From Littorina saxatilis (Eukaryota > Mollusca > Gastropoda > Littorinimorpha > Littorinidae): a stretch of 64,000 nt of DNA. How positions within the stretch are numbered: the first letter of the stretch is position 1; every line of letters begins with the position of its first letter. Below the pieces are notes generated by a model. That model saw only the letters and a list, made by a program, of their open reading frames with translations. It made no database searches and was not told where the DNA came from. This document shows, in pieces, positions 18,226 to 30,499 of this stretch. The DNA is taken from contig NC_090261.1 of NCBI RefSeq assembly GCF_037325665.1, positions 23,186,011-23,250,010 of the forward strand, in the 5' to 3' direction. A program made the translations under genes and the position numbers.

Positions 18226-18275
18226 TTCTTTAGACTTGTATCTCTGGTACCTATGGGTCGATTGAGCTGAAATTT
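18141..18275 (+). repeat. (TCTG)n microsatellite plus interspersed-repeat tail
   Basis: An 83-bp (TCTG)n run is followed by sequence with ATGGGTCGATTGAGCTG. The same tail occurs at about 60282-60298 after a (TTTG)n run, so both probably belong to one interspersed family ending in a simple repeat. Confidence 0.7.
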
Positions 18276-18549
18276 GGTGTGTAGCTTGGAATTGGGGTAC
18301 ATACGGTGTGTTTTAAAACTTAGATTCGTACCGATAATAAAAGATGAGATATGAACTTTACATGCCTTTACACAGCCAGCGACGGAATGAACAAGACGAT
18401 GAAGCGCTTTATGCATGATGGCGACGCGTCTCGACCAAACATTTCTATTGTTGGTTTCACGCTTGCATAGCGACTCTTTCGGCGGAATGTTTCCAAAAAA
18501 TATGTAAATGTTTGTAAGTTTTCTTTTCAAGTGTCTCTTTTCTCTCTCC

Positions 18550-18745
18550 AATGTCCACGTGAATGGAACGTAAATTTTAGGTCAAAATTTAGCTCAAAAA
18601 TTACGTGAATTCTACGTTGACACAACGTAAAAGTTGTGTTTTGGTGCATTTTTCCTGATACAATTGACGTGAATTACACGTCGACACAACGTGAATTTTT
18701 GGTTGTGGTTGTGGTTTGGTTTGATTTCGACGTGAATGCAACGTT
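18550..18745. repeat. ACGT-rich degenerate repeat, short copy
   Basis: About 195 bp dense in ACGTGAAT, CAACGT and CACGTCGACACAACGT words in both orientations. It is like the longer region at 32890-33475. Confidence 0.7.
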
Positions 18746-19471
18746 GAGAGTGAATGTAGGTTTTGGTAAATGTATCCACGCACACACACCAACTTTCACA
18801 TTCAGTCACAGATCATAAGGACTATTACATGTAACACCATAAACTCAAGATACGATCAACAATTTTATTTCATAACAAAAACATGCATATTATGTTGCGG
18901 AGAAATTAAAAATGCACGCAGCTTAGCAGGGCAACAGCACAGCATATTCAATCGATTTCATTCTTTGTCCTGGTGGTCCTCTTCTCCCAGGCAGTCCTCG
19001 ATGCGCCTCTTTGATGCTGGTCGCTAAACAAAGCAAAGACAGCACATTGATATTAGTGACACCAGAGCCTCCATATAATGTCTGGAGTAGAAATACACAT
19101 CTTTTCAACTTAGGTCACTTTTTAGTAACTTTCCACTGCCTACTATGTCTCTGGCCTACTGCCAACTGAGTGTTGACACTACATGTATTTCTTTTTAATA
19201 TATGAAATAAAGCATTATGTCCCTTCTTCGAGCCTTGTTGTGTCAGATTTAGGCCGCAAGCCAAGACAACAAAAGACTGTGGGCCAGTGTGTATTCCTTA
19301 CATAAGAAATGAAGTATTTCAAACGAAAATTGATCGTTTCAGAACAGTTTGAGGGTATTTTATTTGTATTTGCATCATTAAGACATTTGACCTGGAAGTG
19401 AAACTGTCTTTAATCTGTGTACAAGAATTAAATGTTTGTAATTGTCCAAACACAAATAACATCCGTTACTG

Positions 19472-19523
<52 letters not shown>

Positions 19524-19560
19524 GAATCACACACACACACACACACACACTCACACACAA
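19472..19560. repeat. (TA)n and (CA)n microsatellites
   Basis: A 51-bp (TA)n run is followed by an imperfect (CA)n run. Confidence 0.95.
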
Positions 19561-19589
19561 ACTCACACTAGCGCGTCACCTTATTCCCA

Positions 19590-19855
19590 CTACTATGAGT
19601 TATACACAACTACAATAAGCGATAAACGTTTCATATGCTGATCAGGATGCAATGAACTTTGACACGCTCCAATTAAAGCCCATTATAGGGGCCGGTGTCA
19701 GTCTCTCTCCTTGAGGATAAAAGGGCTCACAGCCTTTTCAACATTGTTATCAAAATCAAAGTCTTTCGGTAACCTGGAAAGCTCCTCGGAGCTAGTACTG
19801 TCTCAATTATCCACCGATCGCCGTAGGTCGAAGTTGAAGACTATCAAGTGTATGC
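19590..19855 (+). repeat. Dispersed repeat, copy 1 of 2
   Basis: It shares GAGGATAAAAGGGCTCACAG, the block around AAATCAAAGTCTTTC, and CGCCGTAGGTCGAAGTTGA with 22000-22235 in the same order and orientation. Both copies follow a CA-rich microsatellite. Confidence 0.85.
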
Positions 19856-20076
19856 ATGTTGTAGAGGTGGGAGGTGCACAGAAAATGGAAGCAATCATTA
19901 CAATCAAACTTTGTTTGTTAAATACACTACACCTTGTCATCGGAAACTAAAAGTTATTTGGTTTTGGCCTTTTTTTCACAGATTATACATTGTAAATGAA
20001 AAAAAGCAAAATGAAGCAATACCAAATAAAAACAAAATGTTCAGAAACATACATGATACATGGGTAGTATCAAAAC

Positions 20077-20170
20077 GGTTGGTTGGTTGGTTAACCTAAG
20101 CTTAACGTCCTCACAGAAACTAGTGCCAATTTAGGGACATGAAGTGGTTATATGCTGGGACAAAACGGTT
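20077..20170. repeat. GGTTGGTT-tailed SINE-like fragment
   Basis: A (GGTT)n run is joined to AAGCTTAACGTCC-type sequence, like the ends of the SINE-like repeats at 42024 and 62886. It is short and uncertain. Confidence 0.4.
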
Positions 20171-21760
20171 GGGAAAAAGGAGAACTTTAAAGTTGCCATC
20201 AAGCAAGAGAGGGATGGGTGGTTTCAACTTGCAAGGGTAATAAGAAAGCAGTGAGAGAGACAATTAAGGGCGACATGTGCGATCAAGTTGAATTTGAAAG
20301 TCCAGCACCTATAATTACAAGTTTTCCACGTTATATTTCCAGTGTTATCCATACCAAGAAGGTTCCTTTTTTTCCAACCTTCATCTGTCCGACACGTGCG
20401 ATCTCACTTTTTCAGTGAGTTATTTTTTCCCTTTAACATCTGGTTGCCAGACTTCCGTCAACCTCTTGTCAAATTTCACACTGTGATTCTCACGTATCTG
20501 ATCGCTTCTTTAAGAGCACTTGACAGTGTCCAGTCAATCACTTCTTTCAGACGGGTCATAAAATTGCAAAGGCTCCTAAATGCCCCGCTCCTGTACAAAC
20601 TGTAAGGGGAGGATCTTTGGGGGGGGGGGGGGAGGGGGATCTTAGATTGAGAGGAGACGGAATGCATGGAACGGAATTTTTATGAATCGTTTTGTAGTTT
20701 TTGTGTCTGGGGCATGTAAACAAAACAAAAATGAGCAAAATTCTGAGAGAAAAACGGGAGCTTTATCAAAGCAAATTTGTTTTACAGTTGTTGTGATTAT
20801 TTAACGACAAGAGGAGACACAATACAATTTTTTATACTTTTGATTTCTAAGAGTTGAAATCAATTACGCAGATATATTATAAGTCTACAAAGCCATGACG
20901 GTGCCAAAATAGCATGATAGCATTTTTGAATATTTCACTAACCAGAGCAGCAGAATTCTAACTTCATTAAAAAAATCAATCTAATCAAAGAATTTAGTAA
21001 GCACTGAAGGCATCGTGATCATTAAAAAATCTCACAACTTAAGAACTTAAATTACGCTTATGCAGTATGTTTCTTCTGATTAATGCAAACACTTTTTTTT
21101 CGCAGAGCAGGGACCCGGCATTGATACCGTCACCTGAAAATCAGTGGCTGTGTTGTAAGACCTACATTTTGTAATTGACAATGACTTGAAAAGGCACGTG
21201 TCCTAAGCATATAGGAAAGGTAATACATGTACACTCAACGGTGTCTTTTGCACACTGCTATCTGACAAATTATTTAGAGCGGTCATCAGAAGCAGGCGAC
21301 GATAGTCGAGTGATTTATTACCCACGGGGGGTTGAGGCTGCAGACAATTAACTGTGAACTGAGAAGGGGTAAGCGGTGGGGGCGGAGGGGGTTAAAAGGG
21401 GGAGGGAGTGGGGTGGCAGACATAAAATAATGAAAACTTGTTACGGTCCGACTTTGGGTTTGGTGTGTGTTGGCTACGCTGATGTCTCAAGTAGACTCAC
21501 GTTCATAAGGGGGTGGGTAAATCAACATGGTCGGCAACTTTATGATCCAGGTCGACAAAAGACAGTCAAGTGTGTAATTAGCCAATCAGTCAGATGACAT
21601 CAAGGTGTCAAGTTCTGAATTCTTCTCATACCACCGTTCCGACCTCATCTCTCGGACAAAAGTTGGACAACCAAGTTTTGGAAGAAATTTTCAAGGAAGA
21701 ATGACATCACAGGTTTCTGGAAAGCAAGGATTCGGGACAAAAGAAAGAATAACTGACACT

Positions 21761-21762
<2 letters not shown>
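20171..21762. other. Host DNA, no gene recognised
   Basis: Contains a G tract (about 20619-20638) and a short copy near 21547-21650 of the GTCGACAAAAGACAGTCAAGT repeat, also present near 30515 and, more diverged, near 27030. No supported gene. Confidence 0.45.
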
Positions 21763-21822
<60 letters not shown>

Positions 21823-21950
21823 GGCACGAACTCAAACAAACACACTGGCACACCACACACACACTGACACCACACACACACACTGACACCACACACACAC
21901 ACACACACTCACACTCACACACTTACGCACGAACACACACATATACAAAC
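21763..21950. repeat. (CA)n microsatellite
   Basis: Long CA run with CTGACAC interruptions, ending near a (GC)n run at 21953-21964. Confidence 0.95.
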
Positions 21951-21999
21951 TTGCGCGCGCGCGCACTGATTTCTAAACAACAACAACAGTAAGCAGTGA

Positions 22000-22235
22000 A
22001 CGATGCATATGCTAATCATGAGGCAAGAAATGAATGTGGCAAGTTTGATTCAACTTTGACCCGCTCTAAATCCCACGTTGTACACAGTCTGTCTCCCTGA
22101 GGATAAAAGGGCTCACAGTTTCCAAAACTTGTGATCAAAATCAAAGTCTTTCAGTAACCTGGAAAGCTACTTAGAGTGCTGTCTCAATTATCCCCCTATC
22201 GCCGTAGGTCGAAGTTGAGGACTATCAAGTGTATA
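22000..22235 (+). repeat. Dispersed repeat, copy 2 of 2
   Basis: Same family as 19590-19855. It ends with the shared CGCCGTAGGTCGAAGTTGAGG stretch. Confidence 0.85.
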
Positions 22236-23392
22236 GGGAGGGGTAGGGGGAGGGTGGAAGGGAATTGTTACGACACGACTTTGTCGTGTAAAAGGAAATG
22301 ATGGGTGGAACGCGGATATCCGTGGGATGTTCAGACATGGAAATTGCTCAAAAAAACGATTATCTATTAAACTCATAGCTCAAGGATTTCCATTAAGTAC
22401 TTTTACCCCGCGTTGTACTTGAAGTCCGACACCTAGTGTGAAAACGATCGTTCAATAGTCCAATTACATATTTCTGCCCCTTTTCCCGTTTAACCCCCAA
22501 ATAACAACAACTACAACAAAGACAGCAAGAGCGACGACGACGACAACAAAATGTTGGAACCAAATTGAAATCATTGCAAACAAGACACCAGTAAATGTCG
22601 GACACCTACATGGTGGTTTTCAAGTTCCTCATTTTGTTACATGTCCCCATACAACACTTTACCTATTGATTTTGTTATTTGGTTAGTTAATTTGAAATTA
22701 ATGTTAAAGTTCCTAATTTGTTATCTAAATTTCGCCATAACGCATTTATTAACTCATTCATTTATGAACTTATTTATGTATCATTTCCCTATTCGTCTAT
22801 TTGTTTATTTTTTTTATTTCAGTTATTTCGGCATGTAGGTATTTCGGTTGTAAGCAATTCAGTTATAATAAAACAAATTCACCCATTATTAGAAAGGAGA
22901 AAACGAATTGGAATGTCGGGTGCACATTCCAAGTTGATCCCTTTTTTAACTAAAAATAGCGCGCGTTATTACTAACAATGCTCTTTTTCAAGCTTATAAA
23001 ATATAAAGCCCACATGTTAAAATACCTTGACAACTACAAAGTGGGAAATTACAACGACGGTCAACAGTCAGAGTTATATATTGCTTGCAAGCCTGTCCGC
23101 CCTGTATCCAAGATATCCCCCATGCACTGGCATGGTCCTAAGAGGACACACTTATTACTCAACAGTAAATTCCAGTAAGCCTTTAGTCGGACTCTGTCAT
23201 TTGTATGTTTGTGAATGTCACAGAAAAAACCCACAACTCCCAAGATCACGGAAGCATGATTAACCATTCAGTCAATTCAAGGGAATGCACGCTGAAAACG
23301 TCCGCTTTCATTTCACCTAAGAGGGGGAGGAAGGTGTTTTGTTAATTTTCTATTGCGGGTACTCGCACGTGTCCAAAGTGTGTGGGAAAAAG
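22236..23392. other. Host DNA, no gene recognised
   Basis: AT-rich in the middle (22640-22980). No domain-bearing frame or repeat boundary was found. Confidence 0.4.
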
Positions 23393-23981
23393 AACAAGTC
23401 GCGTAAGGCGAAATTATTACATTTAGTCAAGCTGTGGAACTCACAGGATGAAACTGAACGCACTGCATTTTTTCCCAATGACCGTAGTCCGCCGCTCGTA
23501 CAAAGGGCGGTGAAATTAACGACCCTGTTTAGCGCGGAAGTGGTTGCGCTCTGTTGCATAGCACGCTTTTCTGTACCTCTCTTCGTTTTAACTTTCTGAG
23601 CATGTTTTTAATCCAAACATATCATATCTACATGTATATGTTTTTGGAATCAGGAATCGACAGGGAATACGATGAAATTGTTTTTAGATCGATTTCGGAA
23701 AATTAATTTTAATCATAATTTTTATATTTTTAATGTTTAGAGCTTGTTTGTAATCCAAATATAACATATGTATACGTTTTTGGAATCAGAAAATGACGAA
23801 AAATAAGATGAAAATGTTTTTGGATCGTTTGATAAAAAAATAATTTTATTTACAAGTTTCCGATTTTTAATGACCAAAGTCATTAATTAGTTTTTAAGCC
23901 ATCAAGCTGAAATGCAATACCAAAGTCCGGCCTTCGTCGAAAATTGCTTTGCCAAAATTTCAATCAATTTGATTGAAAAAT
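23393..23981 (+). mobile_element. ~0.9-kb dispersed repeat family, partial copy
   Basis: It begins with the family's 5' end (AACAAGTCGCGTAAGGCGAA, then ACATTTAGTCAAGCTGT) and runs through the conserved middle to GATTGAAAAAT, where it stops short of the usual 3' third. Other copies lie at 23982-26662, 50821-51684, 55231-56132 and 60766-61814. It has no coding potential, so it is a non-autonomous element or the non-coding part of one. Confidence 0.88.
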
Positions 23982-24182
23982 AGTGGTTTTGCTGTGCTGC
24001 ATAGCTGTACCTCTCTTCGTTTGGTTTAAACTGTTTTATTCAACGTTTGTGCATTATTTACAAATAAAAAACGCATATAGAGTAAACAACACAAGCATAA
24101 TGCTTATAGTGGTGTTTACAGTTTTCTAGAAAAATACATATAAATGGCGGCTATTGTACAGTTTAAATGAAGAGCAAGCATA

Positions 24183-25337
24183 TTTGCCGACGACACGAGT
24201 ATGTACGTGTCCCTCGATAATACACTTGAACGCACTGAAATTTTGAATTCTGATGCACAACAGATAATGCAATGGGCAAAAAATTGGAAAGTTAATTTTA
24301 ATCAGTCCAAAACTGAATTATTGACTGTCTCTACTAGAAGACAACCGGAAACATTGCCGCTAAAATTTGGCGAAGAGATATTAATTGAAACCACTGTTCA
24401 TAAACATTTGGGCGTGTATCTGCAAAATGACTGTAAATGGAATCATCATGTACACTCTATAGTTGTTAAAGCTCGTATTTTAGTTGCATGTTTGCGTTCC
24501 TATAAATATCGGCTCAGTCGCAAGGCACTAGAAATGATGTATAAGGCTTTTATTCTTCCTCATTTTGACTATGCAGATGTAATATGGGATAATTGCAATG
24601 CAATGTTGGCAGTTGAACTTGAAAAAATGCACCTAGATGCTATTAGAACTATTATCGGAGCTGTTCGTGGAACAAGCCATCAAAAACTTTACAATGAGTC
24701 AGGTTTTACAACACTGCAAGAACGGCGCAGAAAACATAAATTGATCGTTTATTTTAAATTAGTTAATGGTCTAGCGCCAGTGTACTTACTTGATTACTTA
24801 CCATCTCTCATTTCAGCAGTAAATCCGTACCACCGACGCAAACCATATGATAGGCAAATGTTTCGATGTAGAACTGAATTATATAAGCATTCCTTTTTTC
24901 CTTCTGCAACATCTTTATGGAATGAATTACCTGATCATATAAAACAAACGAATTCAATTGGTTGTTTTAAAAGATTTTTGTCCAGAGATGACCCTCTAAT
25001 TCCCCCGTATGTCTACTCTAAAGTTCGAAAAGCAGAAATCATTCATTGTAAATTAAGATTAGAGATAAGCGATTTAAATGCAGATATGTTTAAAAGACAT
25101 TTGACAAATGATGTTTTCTGCAGGTGTGGTTTTCATGTTGAAAATTGTGAACACTTTTTATTTGACTGTCCATTGTACACGAATGTTAGAGCAACCACTA
25201 TTGATACTCTACCAGATAATAATAATATTACTGTTTTGTGTGCTATGTACGGTAATAGTGACAAGTCCTTGGCTGAAAACACAGCGCTGTTTTATCAGAT
25301 TCAGAAATTTATATTAGACAGCAAACGTTTTTGTTAA
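24183..25337 (+). pseudogene. LINE reverse transcriptase, C-terminal part only
   Basis: The frame opens directly at FADDTSMY, the catalytic box of reverse transcriptase, because the copy is truncated there; everything N-terminal to it is absent. The rest is open to the natural stop: the thumb-like region (NFNQSKTELLTV, HKHLGVYL), the helical stretch typical of jockey-like elements (LEKMHLDAIRTIIGAVRGT), and a C-terminal Cys/His finger (CRCGFHVENCEHFLFDCPLY). The open frame suggests a fairly recent copy. It cannot make an active enzyme. Confidence 0.9.
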
Positions 25338-25395
25338 CACCATATGTTTAGTCATTTTGTTACTAGAGCATTGAATTGATCTATAGTGGATGCAA

Positions 25396-25492
<97 letters not shown>

Positions 25493-25523
25493 GTATCTGA
25501 TTGTCCTCTGTGTCTCTATGTGT

Positions 25524-25611
<88 letters not shown>

Positions 25612-25680
25612 ACGTGTGTGTGTGCACGTGTGTGTGTGCACGTGTGTGTGTGTGAGTGTGCGTTGTGTGTGTGTGAGATT
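25396..25680. repeat. (CT)n then (GT)n microsatellites
   Basis: About 100 bp of CT repeats followed by about 150 bp of GT repeats, inside the LINE 3' region. Confidence 0.97.
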
Positions 25681-26662
25681 TCCGTACCACTGTTGCTATA
25701 GTTATCGTTGTTGTTGTTTTTGTTTTCATTTGTTTAAATATCATGCATTTACAATATTGTCCGCCACATTACTCGTTTGTTTCTAAGAGCACATTTATAA
25801 GTTTATCTTGTTGTGCTCCCTTAATTACAATTTTCAATTACGGCTTTGTATTTATGCAACTGAATAAAACTGTTTAAACCAAGAGCAAGCAAACATGAAA
25901 AGAAAATTGAATGAAAAATGTACATCAAAACAAAAATCCGTTTTAGAATACATATATTATATTTTTCGTTTTAACTTTGTGAGCGTGTTTTTAATCCAAA
26001 CATATCATATCTATATGTTTTTTTGAATCAGGAACCGACAAGGAATAAGACGAAATTGTTTTTAAATCGATTTCGGAAATTTGATTTTGATAATAATTTT
26101 TATATTTTTAATTTTCAGAGCTTGTTTTTAATCCAAATATAACATATTTATATGTTTTTTGAATCAGATAATGACGCAGAATAAGATGGAATTGTTTTTG
26201 GAACGTTTGATAAAAAAAAAATTTTTAATTACAAGTTTCCGATTTTTAACGACCAAACTCACTCATTAGTTTTTAAGCCACCAAGCTGAAATGCAATACC
26301 GAAGTCCGGCCTTTGTCGAAGATTGCGTGGCCAAAATTTCAATCAATTTGATTGAAAAATGAGGGTGTGACAGTGCCGCCTCAACTTTTACAAAAAGCCG
26401 GATATAACGTCATCAAAGGTATTAATTGAAAAAAGGAAAAAAAATGTCCGGGGATATCATTCCCAGGAACTCTCATGTAAAATTTCATAAAGATCGGTCC
26501 AGTAGTTTAGTCTGAATCGCTCTACACACACACACGCACAGACACACACAGACACACAGACACACACACACATCACGACCCTCGTCTCGATTCCCCCTCT
26601 ATGGACATTCTGTGAGTTCGACAGCTTGACTAAATGTTGTATTTTTGCCTTACGCGACTTGT

Positions 26663-27670
26663 TTTTTGCTGTTTGTTTCTCTCTTTTTCTTTATTTTTTC
26701 TTATATGTCTGTAATGAACACTTTAAAATGAAGAGGAAAAACACTACCCACGATCCTCTCAACGAAACAGTACATTAAAAAACCTGCGCACGCGCACACA
26801 CACACAAGCACAACTTTTCGAGAAAACATTGGCTGCATTTTTTTTTTACTGGTGAGCGTACCCTAAGAAGAAATTCAACATGTGTTGTCCATATGATTTG
26901 CCCGTTCGGTTTTCTTTTGTTCTCATACGCGAGATGTCTCAAGAGGACCCATTTTGGCAAAGTTTAGAGGAGGGGGGGGGGGGAGGGGGGAGCATGTCCG
27001 TAATTTTATTATCCAAGTGAACAAACGATCGACAAAAGCCCGACAAAAGACTGCCAAGTGCCGTAAATGAGTCAGGTAAGATCAAGGTGCGATTTTTGAC
27101 TTGTACTTCATACCAGTTTTCCTCGCCTCTTCTCTCCTTAACAAAGGTCTAGCAACAAAGTTTGGGGGGTGTAATCTCATAAGGAGTGACATAATATCAC
27201 ATGCGAATATGAGGGAACGAGACAGAAGAATGAATAAAACAGCCGCTATTACGCTATCTGTGTTGTGGCTGGGAGAAAAAAGAAAAAGAAAGAATACCGT
27301 CCAACTAACACGAAGAAGAATGGGAAAAAATCTTAAATAAAGGGAGAGGTACAAAGGTTGCGATTCATCTCGGCTAGATATTATTCACGATTTTTGTAAA
27401 CATACATGTAGTAAGCCTATACTCGCATCAGACACATATTTTACATGTATCAGCATCCTACATTTTGTCCGTGTCTGCCTTCTGGCCGGGTTTGCGATTT
27501 CTACATATTATATTCATGTGTTCTTCTCTCTGACAGTGCGGGCTCAACTTTTACAAACGGGAAAATATGACATCAAATAATGCTATCAAATATCGGAGAA
27601 CAGCCACACAAGCGAATGCTCTCAAGAATATGTAAACCAATGTTCATCAAAATCCGTCAGGTAGCACACA

Positions 27671-27714
<44 letters not shown>

Positions 27715-27734
27715 CCGAGTGTTTCATTACTTGA
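26663..27734. other. Host DNA with simple repeats
   Basis: Contains a G tract at about 26971-26990, a degenerate copy of the GACAAAAGACTGCCAAGT repeat near 27035-27120, and a (CA)n run at 27664-27712. No gene supported. Confidence 0.5.
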
Positions 27735-27955
27735 ATGGGGTGTGCACGTTAAAGATCCCACGATTGACAAAAGGGTCTTTCCTGGCAAAATTGTATTGGC
27801 ATAGATAAAAATGTCCACCAAAATACCCGTGTGACTTGGAATAATAGGCCGTGAAAAGTAGGATATGCGCCGAAATGGCTGCGATCTGCTGGCCGATGTG
27901 AATGCGTGATGTATTTTGTAACAAAATTCCATCTCACACAGCATAGATAACAAGG
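27735..27955 (+). repeat. SINE-like gastropod repeat, body part
   Basis: The block from GTTAAAGATCCCACGATTGA through CCGAAATGGCTGCGATCTGC to CACACAGCATA matches a SINE-like family I recall from gastropods. Its usual tail (AAATCCCTGCGCCTTGAAT) is not attached here but occurs at about 29513. Confidence 0.65.
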
Positions 27956-28439
27956 AACTTAGTCGATAAATATCGACAGGGGGCCGACAAATGGTTTAAA
28001 TGGGAAATGCCTGTATATGGGTGTGGGTTTGAAACAAACAAACAAACCAACCCATGTGAACCCCGGGCCGCAGGCCTTCGATGTAGTGATTGAAAAAAAA
28101 AGGATGTTCTCAAATGGTTCAATTCTCATTTGGTCTGATTCTCAAATGGTACCGGTATACTCCCCCCCCCCCCCCTGGCCGCAGGCCTAGGAGTAAAATT
28201 TTTATAGACACTGACCTTCTTCCCAGGGGTCATTGACCCAGTTTTAGCTATGAGAGGTGGTTCGCCCAGAGGCTGTAGAGTATACTGGGGCGGTCTCTTT
28301 GATGTCTTGAGAGGAAACTTGGCCAGGGTAGTACATGCACCAGAACTGGTGGACACCAAGGACAAACATGAAATCGAAGCAGTTTGCTTTCAGAGAGAAC
28401 GGTCGTCAGCAACTCAAACTTCTCTGTTTTCTTTTCTTT

Positions 28440-28562
28440 TTTTTAATCTGACTTTCTTTGTGGCCCCCTGACTCCGCCCCCTCCCTCTGTAAGGACCCTC
28501 CTCCACAAGGACCGATTTTTGTCAACATTTTAAAGGTCGCTAGAGAGGGGTTCCACTGTATG
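28440..28562. repeat. Fragment of a dispersed invertebrate repeat
   Basis: ACAAGGACCGATTTTTGTCA... to GAGGGGTTCCACTGTA resembles a repeat common in aquatic invertebrates. Identified from memory only. Confidence 0.45.
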
Positions 28563-29229
28563 ACCTAACCGCTACTGGCAGACGGCCTCAATCTTCACGC
28601 GCAAAGACGAGATTAATAGGTGCTCGGTTTTGGTATTTTGAATTACATTACATTAAACCTTTGTTGGGTTTCATGGTCATGGCAACAGCCATAATAATAT
28701 TACATGATGTATAATATCATATTTCAGCATATGTGAATTACATGTCATCATACTAAACTGTCATACATTTTTATTCCTACATTATTCTGATTGATCACAA
28801 CCAAACCTACTATCATTGGACACATCCAAATGCAAGCGCCTGTTCTTGACAATTTCTCTCTGATCTAAATATAAAATCAGTGCAATTTCCTGGGTCGGGC
28901 TTTGCCACAGACACTCACGGTTTGGCCTGTAGGTAAAATGTACAATGTATTTTCTGATTTGTGCACAAAAGCTTTTTTTCTTTTTTCTTTTTTTTAACAT
29001 AACAATGTTTAATGTCACTGTATGTTTAAAAGACCATGGTCATATTTGTAAAAAAAATGTTAAATTAGAAAATAAATAACATTTTGGTTCATGATTTTTC
29101 CTACACCTGTGCTAAAAATAAGAAATAAAAATGTCGGGTATATAAGTCACTCAAATACAGCTAGGTATGAATGGCTCGGTTTGAGTTTGTTGCAGTTGAC
29201 CCTGCACAATGCGACATATCATGTTTTTG
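28563..29229. other. AT-rich host DNA, nothing recognised
   Basis: No gene or element ends seen. Confidence 0.4.
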
Positions 29230-29443
29230 TTGAACAATTTTGACGTCACCCCTCCCATAGGGTGACGTATTTCACAACTTCCTGTGTTACACAAACTCTG
29301 TGATGACCAATTTTGACGTCACCCCTCCCATAGGGTGACGGATTTCACAACTTTCTACAGATGAACAATTTTGACGTCACCCCTCCCATAGGGTGACGGA
29401 TGTCACAACTTCCTGTGTACACAAACTGATGACGTATTTCACA
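29230..29443 (+). repeat. Three tandem units with TGACGTCA and a hairpin
   Basis: Three copies of about 70 bp each contain AATTTTGACGTCACCCCTCC and CATAGGGTGACG. ACGTCACCC and GGGTGACGT flank an 8-base loop, and the 5' arm includes a perfect CRE octamer. A fourth partial unit ends near GATGACGTATTTCACAAC. Confidence 0.88.
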
Positions 29444-29504
29444 ACAAAATGGCGCTGCCCATGGTCAACCTCGAAACTATCCGTATAGAATGGGGGCGTC
29501 CTCG

Positions 29505-29655
29505 CCCCCATAAAAATCCCTGCGCCTTGAATATGTGCACGATATAAATTGCACAAAATAAAAATACAAAAATAAATAAATAAATCCCTGCGCTTAGAAC
29601 TGTACCCACGGAATACGCGCGATATAAGCCTCATATATTGATTGATTGATTGATT
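29505..29655 (+). repeat. SINE-like tails
   Basis: Two related tails lie in line: AAATCCCTGCGCCTTGAATA followed by A-rich sequence, then AAATCCCTGCGCTTAGAACT with an ending (ATTG)n. Confidence 0.65.
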
Positions 29656-29827
29656 CAGTGAATGTGAAAAGACTATGGGTAGTCGTCTAAGACAGGTTAA
29701 AATCAGTCTAACGAATGACTACACAAACCTGCATGTGTCAGGTTTTAATTTTTGTTTGTTTGGTCTTTCTTTATTTTGTTTTGTTATTTTGTACGTTCGT
29801 TGATAAAATGCCGTCCCAACCTGCCGC

Positions 29828-29870
29828 CCACACACACACACACACACCACACACACACACACACACATTA
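29828..29870. repeat. (CA)n microsatellite
   Basis: Short CA run. Confidence 0.9.
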
Positions 29871-30082
29871 TAATCCCCCCTCCCGAATCCCCTCCCCCAT
29901 TCTCCACCCGATAGCTCCTCTTTGTCTCACTCTCTCCTCCTTACAAATAACAATTTGATACGTTCATCTTTAATCCACCCCCCTCCCCGAATCACCTCCC
30001 CATTCTCCACCCGATAGCTCCTCTTTGTCTCGCTCTCTCCCCCGGTGTGACGTTTTCATCTTTCGCCGTGTTGATATTTCGC

Positions 30083-30435
30083 TTCTCGGCCTCGTTGAAC
30101 TAGAATAAACTCTACACTGAACAAAACACCCTACGATAGTACTGATGAGCGACCTTGTGTACCTTACATTCATGGGGCCAAATTTGTCCAACCAATTTGT
30201 TTTATTTAACTTAGAAATTTGATTCATCCTAAAATGTTTCCTTCTTACTCAAGGGACGTAACCACTCAGTACACGTTTTCGAAGAATTAGATTTTTGGGT
30301 TGAAATCTATTAAATTTTACCACCAATTTTCTTCACATGCAAGAAACTGACATGCTTTTCGTCCTTAAATAATTTCGCTTCTTAATTTTACCAGGAAACA
30401 ACATTTCAGTCTTGAGTATATGTCGAGGGGGAAAT
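30083..30435 (+). repeat. Dispersed repeat pair, copy 1
   Basis: Aligns with 38622-38975 in the same orientation. Shared landmarks are CATTCATGGGG, AACTTAGAAATTTG, CAAGAAACTGACATGCTTTT and AACATTT. The two are clearly diverged. Confidence 0.8.
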
Positions 30436-30499
30436 ATGTACACAGGCGAAAGATTGAAATCGTGACACCGGCAGCTAGGGTATCTCGGCTGCCTACTTG

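Larger units (their letters stand above)
24181..25880 (+). mobile_element. 5'-truncated non-LTR retrotransposon (LINE)
   Basis: The 3' end is GAATAAAACTGTTTAAACC with no poly(A) tail. The 11-bp direct repeat AAGAGCAAGCA at 24170-24180 and 25881-25891 is a clean target duplication. The 5' end falls inside the reverse-transcriptase domain. The 3' untranslated part contains long CT and GT tracts. Confidence 0.9.
24023..25974 (-). mobile_element. Short 5'-truncated LINE (minus strand), split by a second LINE
   Basis: Read on the minus strand, it ends in GAATAAAACAGTTTAAACC at 24041-24023, the same 3' end as the plus-strand LINE inside it. TTCGTTT is duplicated at 24016-24022 and 25975-25981. Its own sequence is 24023-24180 plus 25892-25974, only 3' non-coding sequence. 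Confidence 0.8.
23982..26662 (+). mobile_element. ~0.9-kb dispersed repeat, split by nested LINE insertions
   Basis: It starts within the family near CTGTACCTCTCTTCG, is interrupted at 24023-25974, and resumes at about 25975 (TTCGTTTTAACTTTG). Its right end (26611-26662) is the reverse complement of the family's own 5' end, GTGAGTTCGACAGCTTGAC through ACGCGACTTGTT, so the composite 23393-26662 is bounded by inverted repeats. An internal CA tract at 26523-26572 sits where other copies also have one. Confidence 0.85.

Noticed and set aside
19432-19641. Small frame with Tyr-Ile repeats
   Set aside because: It is translation of the TA/CA microsatellite.
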